DNA from: Bacillota bacterium
GTDB lineage: Bacteria > Bacillota > UBA4882 > JAAYXC01
DNA length: 8,052 nt
Assembly: GCA_012516115.1 (NCBI GenBank)
Contig: JAAYXC010000368.1
Span: 1-8,052, forward strand
Reading direction: 5' to 3'
Made by a program: the position numbers and the translations under genes. The notes beneath the pieces are model-generated. The model had not been told where the DNA came from and ran no database searches. It saw nothing but the letters and a program-made list of their open reading frames with translations. This document shows, piece after piece, positions 1-5,616 of the stretch (the stretch's first letter is position 1; each line of letters begins with the position of its first letter).

Positions 1-789
1 GATCTGGACTATTACACGCAGTCCATCACCGAGGTCCAGGTCCGTCTGGAGGAAACGGAGCTAGAGAAGGCCTGGCGGACGAGCCGGGCCGGGTTCGGCG
101 ATGTGACCGTAACCTTTAAACACTATCTCTTCCGCAAGATCAAGTTCGGGACCAAAGACAGCATCGGCTTCGGCAAGATCGACCTTCCGCCCCGCGAGAT
201 GGCCACCACCGCTTTCTGGGTGCTGCCGCCGGCCGCGGCCCTGCGGCGGGTGAGGGAGGCGGGCCGCGACCCCATCGAGGGACTCTTCGGCGTGGTCAAC
301 GTCCTGACCGAGGTCCTCCCCCTCTTGGTCATGGCCGATCCGACGGATGTCGGCTCCACCGTGGATCTGGCCAACTTCGGCCAAGCCGCTCTCTTTGTCT
401 ACGACAAATACCCGGGTGGCCTGGGCTTCGCCCACAAGGCATACGATCTCATCGAAGAGGTTTTTGCCGCCGCCCTCGACCTTGTCGCGAACTGCCCTTG
501 TGCCGAAGGCTGCCCTTCGTGCGTGGGCGCTCCTCTTCCGCCCCAGGTACAGCTCGACCCGGAGATCTCCGGCCGGGGGAGGATCCCGGACAAGGAGGCC
601 GCCCTCTGCCTCCTCCACGACCTCTTGGAGCTCGAACCCTATCGGCCTAAGCCCAAGGGAGGGGAGGCGGCTTTTCCGGCCGAGAACGACGGGCCGCCCG
701 ACCCGCCGCCTCCGCTCGGTCCCCTCCCCGAGGCGGTGGAGCGGCGGATCCGGCGCCAGTTGCAGACCATGAAGCGGGCACGTCGATGA
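1..789 (+). CDS. C-terminal part of a DUF1998 / MrfA-type DEAD/DEAH-box helicase (5' end outside window)
   Basis: The reading frame is open from base 1, so the gene began upstream; 262 codons are visible, ending in TGA. What remains matches the C-terminal DUF1998 region of YprA/MrfA-type superfamily 2 helicases. Seen: the segment DKYPGGLGFAHKAYDLIEE (visible residues about 136-154), typical of this family, then a four-cysteine cluster C165, C167, C171, C174 (CPCAEGCPSCV) that fits the Zn-binding site. The helicase core (Walker A, DEAH, motif VI) would lie upstream and is not visible. Family knowledge: MrfA-type proteins are ATP-dependent 3'-5' DNA translocases linked to excision repair of mitomycin-type damage. 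The last roughly 50 residues are Pro/Arg/Gly-rich and look disordered. No terminator is evident after the stop; the next gene is convergent. The family call is secure; the repair role is inferred. Confidence 0.85.
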   Translation, partial: DLDYYTQSITEVQVRLEETELEKAWRTSRAGFGDVTVTFKHYLFRKIKFGTKDSIGFGKIDLPPREMATTAFWVLPPAAALRRVREAGRDPIEGLFGVVNVLTEVLPLLVMADPTDVGSTVDLANFGQAALFVYDKYPGGLGFAHKAYDLIEEVFAAALDLVANCPCAEGCPSCVGAPLPPQVQLDPEISGRGRIPDKEAALCLLHDLLELEPYRPKPKGGEAAFPAENDGPPDPPPPLGPLPEAVERRIRRQLQTMKRARR

Positions 790-823
790 AAGGAAATGCA
801 AAATAAAATAATGATTTATCTCT

Positions 824-849
824 CATAAAGACATGAAGACCATAAACAA
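824..849 (+). repeat. Short tandem array, 9-bp period (CAT-RAA-GAC type), left arm
   Basis: Three imperfect units are visible: CATAAAGA at 824-831 (one base short), CATGAAGAC at 832-840, and CATAAACAA at 841-849. The consensus resembles that of the opposite-strand array at 872-907, so the two arms make an imperfect inverted repeat with an AT-rich centre (850-871). With so few degenerate units this could be chance, but the facing partner makes that less likely. Confidence 0.5.
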
Positions 850-871
850 TAATTATATATTAAGTTAAATT

Positions 872-907
872 TTTCTATATTTCTCAGTGTTCTTTGTGAT
901 CTTGGTG
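872..907 (-). repeat. Short tandem array, 9-bp period (CAC-NNA-GAN type), right arm
   Basis: Read on the - strand, four consecutive 9-bp units run CACCAAGAT, CACAAAGAA, CACTGAGAA, ATATAGAAA (907 down to 872). The first three share CAC at positions 1-3 and A-G-A at positions 6-8. Translated in one frame this gives Thr/Lys/Asn/Glu-rich text (TKITKNTEKYRK), which should not be annotated as protein. It faces the left-arm array at 824-849. Confidence 0.6.
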
Positions 908-929
908 AGAGGAAAATATAAAACGAACT

Positions 930-1952
930 CTAGGAACGCAGGCGGATGGGGTTCGAGAAGATCCAGCCCCGTTTGGCCTTGGCATCGTGGTAGACCTCCA
1001 CCCGATAGAGGCCCGGCGGCGGCGCTTCCAGGACGAGGCCCCGGCCGAAGGCCGTCCGGACCGGTTGCCCGTCCCGGAGGAGGACGGTGTATCCCGGCGA
1101 GGGAAGTTCCACCAGAAGCCACCCGATGGAGGCGGCCGGCACCACGGATCCCATGCCGAAGTCTCCGTCGCGGCCTTCAGCCCGGAAGCGGAACCCCCGG
1201 GCCGGTCGGCGCAGGTCGTTGGCCACAAAGGATGAACCCCGGCGGAGAGCGGCCAGGATGAGTCCTATGTCTTCTTCCGGCTGCCCGGAGAGGGGACGGG
1301 GGAGAAGGATATGGGTGTTGATCGCCCGGAAGAGTAACCGATAGGGCAGGATGACCAGGGGCAACCCCAAAGGCCGCCAGCCGAAGGCATGGGCGTCGGA
1401 AGAGCCTGCGGCGGCGATTAACCGGTGGCGGAGATTCAGATTGATCTCGTCCCAACGTTGCCGGATGGCAGCAGAGGGCGCGGTGATGGCCAGAATGGGA
1501 AAGAAAGGATAGACGAGCCAGCGCCAGCCGCGTAACGTCCAACGCCACTGGGAAGTGAAGTTCCAGATTTCCACTCCGTCGTAGCCTTCTACGCTCCAGT
1601 CGGGCCAAAAGAAACGGCGGTCGTCAGGATGGGCGATGATGCCCATCCCGCCTTGCGCGGCCACGGCCTCCACCATCGCCCGGGGCCCAGTAGCGTCCAC
1701 GGGAGCCCGAAGGCCGAGCCCCAGGTAGTGGCCGGTCTTATCGCCCAGCTCTTCTCCTATGATAAGGAGGAGCTTCCCATGGTAACCTTCTTCATTGCGA
1801 GCGGCCAGGGTACGGTGGTCGGTCACGACGACGAAGTCGAGCCCGGCGGTCTGGGCGGCCCGCACGATCTCCTTTATCGTGCCCGTTCCGTCGCTATAAC
1901 GGGAGTGGACGTGGATGTTACCAACGTATTCGTAGACTTCGGTCACGGACAT
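930..1952 (-). CDS. PHP-domain metal-dependent phosphoesterase (340 aa)
   Basis: This is a complete ORF starting at ATG 1952-1950 on the - strand. PHP-family metal-ligand motifs appear in order: H14-V-H16 followed by S20-D21-G22, T44-D45-H46, E67/E68 with H75, A107-H108-P109, and the closing S184-S185-D186-A187-H188. All positions expected for a di- or trinuclear metal site are present, so it is probably an active phosphoesterase; the substrate cannot be read from sequence. Relatives act on nucleoside phosphates, small oligonucleotides or histidinol phosphate, but the linear layout is not that of HisK or PolX. Residues 116-145 hold seven tryptophans, and the segment at about 144-165 is hydrophobic. 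Residues about 255-340 form a separate beta-rich tail (GLYRVEVYHDAK...WIFSNPI). There is no signal peptide. The SD site is weak (purine-rich GAGAAAGAG). It is divergent from the transporter operon, with no evident functional link. Confidence 0.88.
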   Translation of the reverse strand: MSVTEVYEYVGNIHVHSRYSDGTGTIKEIVRAAQTAGLDFVVVTDHRTLAARNEEGYHGKLLLIIGEELGDKTGHYLGLGLRAPVDATGPRAMVEAVAAQGGMGIIAHPDDRRFFWPDWSVEGYDGVEIWNFTSQWRWTLRGWRWLVYPFFPILAITAPSAAIRQRWDEINLNLRHRLIAAAGSSDAHAFGWRPLGLPLVILPYRLLFRAINTHILLPRPLSGQPEEDIGLILAALRRGSSFVANDLRRPARGFRFRAEGRDGDFGMGSVVPAASIGWLLVELPSPGYTVLLRDGQPVRTAFGRGLVLEAPPPGLYRVEVYHDAKAKRGWIFSNPIRLRS

Positions 1953-2017
1953 CCACTCTTTCTCTTTTTTACTCTTTATCTATATATACACCAGTTACCT
2001 CCGGCCTTTTCGGCTTT

Positions 2018-2032
2018 CGGCGCGGGACGCCG
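2018..2032. other. Small GC-rich stem-loop in the divergent spacer
   Basis: CGGCG (2018-2022) can pair with CGCCG (2028-2032) across a 5-nt loop. It lies between the PHP start and the 27-codon ORF. It has no T-run, so it is not a recognisable terminator, and it may have no function. Confidence 0.3.
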
Positions 2033-2081
2033 GGGAAGATCACCACATAGACTGATTTGGCAAAGATCGCCGTTGAAAAAT

Positions 2082-2088
2082 AAGGAGG
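2082..2088 (+). promoter_or_regulatory. Strong ribosome binding site (AAGGAGG) of the 27-codon ORF
   Basis: AAGGAGG is a full anti-SD match and sits 7 nt before GTG 2096-2098. A second in-frame ATG at 2102 would have a 13-nt spacing, so GTG is the better start. A site this strong in front of an otherwise unannotated ORF is the main reason to take that ORF seriously. Confidence 0.65.
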
Positions 2089-2095
2089 GATTTAG

Positions 2096-2179
2096 GTGAA
2101 AATGGAGAATTTGGCCCGTAATCCTTTCTTATTATATTTGATCTTCCTGCTTTTGGTCCTGGGGACTTCATCTTTATGA
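2096..2179 (+). CDS. Putative 27-aa single-span membrane peptide
   Basis: This short ORF starts at GTG 2096 (alternative ATG 2102) and stops at TGA 2177-2179. Evidence for it is the AAGGAGG site at ideal spacing and a protein-like product: a short polar, slightly basic N-terminus (MKMENLARN), then a hydrophobic stretch PFLLYLIFLLLVLG long enough to span or insert into a membrane, then a short TSSL tail. It lies on the + strand in the spacer between the PHP gene and livK, and the livK promoter begins 45 bp after its stop, so it is probably transcribed separately. I see no clear promoter for it. I do not recognise a family. It has the general shape of small bacterial membrane proteins, including small sporulation or stress peptides and type I toxins. 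A chance hydrophobic ORF in T-rich DNA is the main alternative. Confidence 0.5.
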   Translation: MKMENLARNPFLLYLIFLLLVLGTSSL

Positions 2180-2224
2180 TATTTTCTTGTTTTGGTGTGG
2201 ATTTCCTTTCTGCCGTATGTTCTC

Positions 2225-2253
2225 TTGACAAACTTCGGCGCGTCGGGTACTAT
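2225..2253 (+). promoter_or_regulatory. Sigma70/SigA-type promoter for the liv operon
   Basis: A perfect -35 box TTGACA (2225-2230) is followed by a 17-bp spacer and the -10 box TACTAT (2248-2253), one mismatch from TATAAT. Transcription would start near 2260, giving a livK leader of about 118 nt. This is the best promoter match I found in the window and is correctly placed for the operon. The near-consensus match suggests high basal strength, so control may come from a repressor or from the leader. Confidence 0.8.
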
Positions 2254-2259
2254 CTGGTT

Positions 2260-2377
2260 ACCTGAAAAACGGACAAGCCGGCGCGCGGGGAGGTGGTGGG
2301 CGAGAGGTTTTTCGGCTCGTCTCGCTCTTCTCGGAGCGTCTTAAGACTTCGATTTCGATAAGGAGGCACAGAAGTCA
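2260..2377 (+). promoter_or_regulatory. Long structured 5' leader of livK
   Basis: Between the predicted start site (about 2260) and the livK ATG lie about 118 nt with competing pairings. GGGCGAG (2298-2304) can pair with CTCGCTC (2321-2327). CGCTC (2323-2327) can instead pair with GAGCG (2334-2338) over a 6-nt loop. The two stems share bases and cannot form together. A perfect palindrome GTCTTAAGAC (2338-2347) and a tandem TTCGAT duplication (2348-2359) abut the SD. There is no U-run for intrinsic termination and no recognisable T-box or other riboswitch core. It could be an untranslated regulatory leader, an operator region, or an unregulated spacer. Confidence 0.4.
2360..2366 (+). promoter_or_regulatory. 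Ribosome binding site of livK (AAGGAGG)
   Basis: AAGGAGG lies 11 nt before ATG 2378 and fixes that start. The spacing is slightly long, but no other start codon fits. Confidence 0.75.
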
Positions 2378-3514
2378 ATGAAGAAGCCCATCGTCCTTTT
2401 GACCCTTTTGGTCTTTATCCTGGGCTTCACCAGCCTGGGGCTCTCGGCGGCGGAAGAGATCCTGATCGGCGGGAACTACGAGCTCTCCGGTTCGGTGGCC
2501 CTTTACGGCCAGGCCTGTCATAATTCGGCCAAACTCGCCATCGACGAGGTCAACGCCGCGGGCGGGGTCCTGGGTCGCAAGGTGAGGCTCGTCTCGGTCG
2601 ACAACAAGTCCGAGGCCGAGGAAGCGGCCAAGATGGCGACGAAGCTCATCACCCAGGACAAAGTGGTCTTGGTCCTGGGTCCGGTCATCAGCACCGACTG
2701 TCTGGCGGCCGCGCCGGTCTGCCAAGAGAAAGGCGTGCCGATGATCACCCCGACCGGGACCAATCCGGCCATTACCAAGGTCGGCAATTACATCTTCCGG
2801 ACTTGCTTCATCGACGACTTCCAGGGGACCGTCATGGCCAACTTCGCCCTGCGGAACCTCAAGGCCAAGACGGCGGCCATCCTCTTCGACAACCAGAGCG
2901 ACTACGCCAAGGGGCTCCAGAAGTACTTTAAGGAGACCTTCATCAAGGGCGGCGGGAAGATCGTGGCCGAGGAGGCCTTTATGCCCGACGACAAGGACTT
3001 CCGCGCCATCCTCAACCGCATCCGTCTCAAGAAGCCGGACGTCATCTACGTGCCCTGCTACTATCAAGCGGCCGGGCTCATCGCCAAGCAGGCCCGGGAG
3101 ATGAAGATGAACCAGCCGCTCCTTGGATCGGATGGTTGGGATCAGCCGGAAGAACTGCCGAAGATCGCCGGTAAAGCGGCCCTGAACAAAGTCTTCTTCA
3201 GCAATCATTTCTCCCCGGAGACCAAGGATCCGATGGTCGTCAAGTTCATTAAGGACTACAAAGATCGTTACGGAGTGGCCCCCGATGCCCTGGCCGCCCT
3301 CGGTTACGATGCGGCCAAGCTTGCCATCGACGCCATCGCCCGCGCCAAGAGCACCGAGCCGGCGAAGATCCGCGAAGCGCTGGCCACCACAAAGGGTTTC
3401 AAGGGTGTAACGGGATTCATCACCATAGACGAGAACCGGAATCCGACGAAGAGCGCCGTGGTTATCGAATACGTAAACGGTGTCCAGAAGTATCGGGCCA
3501 CGGTTAATCCTTAA
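2378..3514 (+). CDS. livK: Branched-chain amino acid ABC transporter substrate-binding protein (378 aa)
   Basis: This is the extracytoplasmic receptor of the importer, a type I periplasmic binding protein of the Peripla_BP_6/LivJ-LivK family. Residues 1-25 form a Sec signal peptide: Lys2-Lys3, a hydrophobic core, then SAA before E26, a signal-peptidase I type site. There is no lipobox Cys, so the mature protein should be soluble in a periplasm-like space. Two alpha/beta lobes follow; the first opens with the family-typical ILIGGNYELSG and later VNAAGGVLGRKV. Segments GPVISTD (101-107), ITPTGTNPAIT (123-133) and SDGWDQPEE (251-259) sit where LIV-type proteins contact ligand. The mature part has five cysteines (47, 108, 115, 143, 227), more than usual for a periplasmic receptor. 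Length is normal. It is the first gene of the operon and is followed by a strong hairpin. The specificity (Leu/Ile/Val, another amino acid, or another small ligand) cannot be told from sequence. Confidence 0.93.
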   Translation: MKKPIVLLTLLVFILGFTSLGLSAAEEILIGGNYELSGSVALYGQACHNSAKLAIDEVNAAGGVLGRKVRLVSVDNKSEAEEAAKMATKLITQDKVVLVLGPVISTDCLAAAPVCQEKGVPMITPTGTNPAITKVGNYIFRTCFIDDFQGTVMANFALRNLKAKTAAILFDNQSDYAKGLQKYFKETFIKGGGKIVAEEAFMPDDKDFRAILNRIRLKKPDVIYVPCYYQAAGLIAKQAREMKMNQPLLGSDGWDQPEELPKIAGKAALNKVFFSNHFSPETKDPMVVKFIKDYKDRYGVAPDALAALGYDAAKLAIDAIARAKSTEPAKIREALATTKGFKGVTGFITIDENRNPTKSAVVIEYVNGVQKYRATVNP

Positions 3515-3526
3515 GTTCGTTCTGGC

Positions 3527-3564
3527 AAAGCAGGGGTGGAGAGGGGTAAATCCACCCCTGCTTT
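3527..3564 (+). terminator. Intra-operon hairpin after livK (partial terminator / mRNA stabiliser)
   Basis: AAAGCAGGGGTGGA (3527-3540) pairs perfectly with TCCACCCCTGCTTT (3551-3564) around a 10-nt loop, giving a 14-bp stem just after the livK stop. The 3' arm ends in four Ts, the last (3565) unpaired, so there is a short U-run but not a full one. Such a hairpin between a binding-protein gene and its permease genes commonly gives leaky termination and shields the upstream message from 3' exonucleases. Expected effect: more LivK than LivHMGF. Confidence 0.8.
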
Positions 3565-3569
3565 TACCG

Positions 3570-3582
3570 GCCCGGACCGGGC
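3570..3582. other. Second short palindrome in the livK-livH spacer
   Basis: GCCCGG, A, CCGGGC forms a perfect 13-bp inverted repeat 5 bp after the large hairpin. As RNA the tip would open to a small loop. It may extend the structured barrier between livK and livH, or be a chance product of GC-rich sequence. Confidence 0.4.
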
Positions 3583-3605
3583 ACCCGTGAAGGGGGGAAG
3601 AGTCC

Positions 3606-4535
3606 TTGGCCCACTTAGAAGACTTCTTCGTCCAGCTCGGACAGTATTTGATCTACGGTCTCTCCTTGGGGGCGGTTTATGCCCTGATCGCCCTCGGTTA
3701 TACCATGGTCTACGGAATCATCAAGCTCATCAACTTTGCCCACGGCGACATCTATATGGTCGGCGCCTACCTCGGCTTCTTCGGGGTGACCATCTTCCGG
3801 CCGTTGGATCCCGGCGGGCGGTGGTTCTGGTTCGCCGCCCTCGTCATGGCCATGCTCGGCTGCGCCCTGGCGGGAATGCTCATCGAACGGGTGGCCTACA
3901 AGCCCTTGCGTCAGGCCCCGCGGATTACCGCCTTGATCACGGCCATCGGGGTCTCCCTCCTCTTGGAGTACGGGATGATGCTCTGGCAGTCGCCCCAGCA
4001 AAAATACTACGGCCAGCTTCCCCCGGCGCTTACCGATAACACTTATTTCCTCTTCGACGTCTTTATGGTCCAAAAGCAGCACCTCATCTTTTTCGCCGTG
4101 GCCGTCCTCCTCATGGTCGGCCTCTACCTGGTGGTCCAATATACGAAGATCGGTAAGGCCATGCGGGCCGTCTCTTACGACAAAGAGGCGGCGCTTTTGA
4201 TGGGCATCGACGTGGACAAGACCATCTCTTTTACCTTTGCTTTGGGTTCGCTCCTTGCCGCCGCGGCCGGCGTCCTCTTCGGCTCGTTCTATCCGATCGA
4301 GCCCCTTATGGGCGTCATGCCCGGGCTCAAGGCCTTCGTCGCCGCCGTCCTCGGCGGGATCGGCATCATCCCCGGGGCCATGCTCGGCGGGCTCCTCATG
4401 GGGGTGGCCGAAGCGATCGTGGTGGGCTTCTTCTCGTCCACCCTCCGGGATGTAGTGGCCTTTGCCGTGTTGATCCTTATCCTGCTGATCAAACCGACCG
4501 GACTTTTGGGCGCCCCATCCGGGGAGAAGGTGTGA
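3606..4535 (+). CDS. livH: Branched-chain amino acid ABC transporter permease LivH (309 aa)
   Basis: One of the two membrane subunits of the importer (BPD_transp_2 family). The start is TTG 3606, preceded by a G-rich SD (AAGGGGGG, about 3590-3597); the only nearby GTG (3586) is out of frame. Seen: an N-terminal hydrophobic region with YGLSLGAVYALIALGYTM, the family signature INFAHGDIYMVGAY (residues 42-55), several further hydrophobic segments (about 73-93, 106-126, 159-177, 207-227), the cytoplasmic-loop segment GKAMRAVSYDKEAALLMGI (183-201), and the C-terminal GLKAFVAAVLGGIG (240-253) with closing helices. About eight membrane spans are expected. Length is close to E. coli LivH (308 aa). 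It lies downstream of the hairpin that follows livK, and its stop is 4 bp before livM, so coupling is likely. The rare TTG start may further lower permease output relative to LivK. Confidence 0.93.
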   Translation: MAHLEDFFVQLGQYLIYGLSLGAVYALIALGYTMVYGIIKLINFAHGDIYMVGAYLGFFGVTIFRPLDPGGRWFWFAALVMAMLGCALAGMLIERVAYKPLRQAPRITALITAIGVSLLLEYGMMLWQSPQQKYYGQLPPALTDNTYFLFDVFMVQKQHLIFFAVAVLLMVGLYLVVQYTKIGKAMRAVSYDKEAALLMGIDVDKTISFTFALGSLLAAAAGVLFGSFYPIEPLMGVMPGLKAFVAAVLGGIGIIPGAMLGGLLMGVAEAIVVGFFSSTLRDVVAFAVLILILLIKPTGLLGAPSGEKV

Positions 4536-4539
4536 GAGT

Positions 4540-5616
4540 ATGAAGAACCCCAGGCACCTCGGTGAATGGTCGCTCCGTCTGCTTTGGACCCTAGGAGGCC
4601 TCTTCCTCCTCGAAGCGGCCATCTGGCTTGGGATCCTCGACGAATACTGGACCCTTACCATGGTTTCCATCTGCATCAACGTGATCTTGGCCGTCAGCCT
4701 TAACCTCATCAACGGCTTTACCGGCCAGTTCTCGCTGGGCCATGCGGGCTTTATGGCCGTGGGCGGGTATACGGCCGCGGTCATGGGCTTGAAGATAATG
4801 CCCCCCCTTATTAAGGCGGGGGCCATCCCTACCTGGGAGAACCTCACCGTTCGTCTGGGCTTTTTGCCCCCCATGTCTTTCCCTTTGGCCAAGGCCCTCT
4901 TTCCCGGCGGGGTGGTGCTTATCTGTTCGACGCTTTTGGGCGGATTTCTGGCCGCCTTGATGGGCTTTCTGATCGGCCTGCCCACCCTCCGGTTGCGGGG
5001 AGACTATTTGGCCATCGCCACCCTGGGCTTCGGAGAGATCATCAGGCTCTCCATCCTCAACGTAGAGTACCTCGGCGGGGCCACGGGCCTACCCAACATC
5101 CCTCAGTACACCACCGTGGCCGCTTCGTTTCTCCTGGCCGCCTTGACGGTCATCCTCCTCGGCAACCTCATCCGCAGCACCCACGGCCGGGCGATGATGG
5201 CCGTCCGTGAGGACGAGATCGCCGCCGAGGCCATGGGCGTTAACACCACGTGGTATAAGGTGGCCGCCTTCACCATCGGCGCTTTCTTCGCCGGGGTGGC
5301 CGGCGCTCTCTACGCCCATACCTATTACGTGGTCAACCCCCGTTGTTTCTCGTTCATGAAAACCATCGACATCTTGGTCATGGTCGTCTTGGGCGGTCAG
5401 GGGAGTATGCTGGGGGCGATCATGGGCGCCGTGCTCGTGACGGTATTGAACGCCTTCCTCGGCGACCTGCCTACGGTGCGGATGATCGTCTATGCCCTCT
5501 TCCTGGTCATCCTGATGATCTTTTTGCCCCGCGGTCTTCTGACCATCCGCGACCTCCTTAACCTGAGACTCGGCCCGAAAGAAGGTGACACGGTCGATGC
5601 TTCTCATCACGGATAA
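4540..5616 (+). CDS. livM: Branched-chain amino acid ABC transporter permease LivM (358 aa)
   Basis: The second membrane subunit, pairing with LivH to form the channel. ATG 4540 lies 4 bp after the livH stop, and its SD (GGAGAAGG, about 4522-4529) is inside the livH 3' end. Seen: the family signature LNLINGFTGQFSLGHAGFMA (residues 54-73) followed by VGGYTAAVMG; LRLRGDYLAIATLGFGEIIR (150-169); the cytoplasmic loop GRAMMAVREDEIAAEAMGVN (216-235) that docks the ATPases; and ILVMVVLGGQGSMLGAIMGA (278-297). About ten hydrophobic spans are expected. E. coli LivM is longer (425 aa) because of an N-terminal extension that many homologues lack, so 358 aa is normal. Residues about 85-120 form a loop (KIMPPLIKAGAIPTWE...) between spans, probably extracytoplasmic. 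The last 20 bp overlap livG. Confidence 0.93.
   Translation: MKNPRHLGEWSLRLLWTLGGLFLLEAAIWLGILDEYWTLTMVSICINVILAVSLNLINGFTGQFSLGHAGFMAVGGYTAAVMGLKIMPPLIKAGAIPTWENLTVRLGFLPPMSFPLAKALFPGGVVLICSTLLGGFLAALMGFLIGLPTLRLRGDYLAIATLGFGEIIRLSILNVEYLGGATGLPNIPQYTTVAASFLLAALTVILLGNLIRSTHGRAMMAVREDEIAAEAMGVNTTWYKVAAFTIGAFFAGVAGALYAHTYYVVNPRCFSFMKTIDILVMVVLGGQGSMLGAIMGAVLVTVLNAFLGDLPTVRMIVYALFLVILMIFLPRGLLTIRDLLNLRLGPKEGDTVDASHHG

Larger units (their letters stand above)
790..929. other. AT-rich convergent intergenic spacer
   Basis: This stretch lies between the stop codons of the helicase (+) and the PHP gene (-). It is strikingly AT-rich against GC-rich neighbours, and I see no gene or classic GC-hairpin/T-run terminator in it. 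It carries two short arrays of a degenerate 9-bp unit that face each other across an AT-rich core; these are listed separately. The composition shift suggests inserted or non-coding repeat DNA. Confidence 0.6.

Noticed and set aside
61..801. 246-codon antisense ORF opposite the helicase fragment
   Set aside because: The sense strand carries clear DUF1998 motifs including the Cys cluster; the antisense text has none.
1979..1989. TATATA-rich stretch as a PHP gene -10 box
   Set aside because: It is AT-rich and suitably placed on the - strand, but no acceptable -35 box lies 16-18 bp away, so I do not call a promoter.
2296..2361. Possible leader peptide in the livK leader (GTG 2296 to TAA 2361, 21 aa)
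   Set aside because: The G-rich SD-like sequence is only about 2 nt from the GTG. The peptide is Arg/Ser-rich, not rich in Leu, Ile or Val as an attenuation peptide would be, and no terminator follows.
2260..2377. T-box or other known riboswitch upstream of livK
   Set aside because: I find no T-box core (AGGGTGG-type) sequence, no U-run terminator, and no recognisable aptamer motif.
2375..3208. 277-codon antisense ORF opposite livK
   Set aside because: It is a composition shadow of livK, rich in Asp/Gly/Val/His with no recognisable domain and no SD support.
3615..4985. 456-codon antisense ORF opposite livH and livM
   Set aside because: It is long only because GC-rich coding DNA leaves few stop codons on the opposite strand. 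The product is low-complexity His/Asp/Gly/Glu-rich text, and both sense genes are conserved transporter subunits.
5585..5596. GTG 5585 as the livG start
   Set aside because: ATG 5597 has AAGGTG at 9-nt spacing and gives the usual LivG length; GTG 5585 lies inside that SD site and has no good SD of its own.
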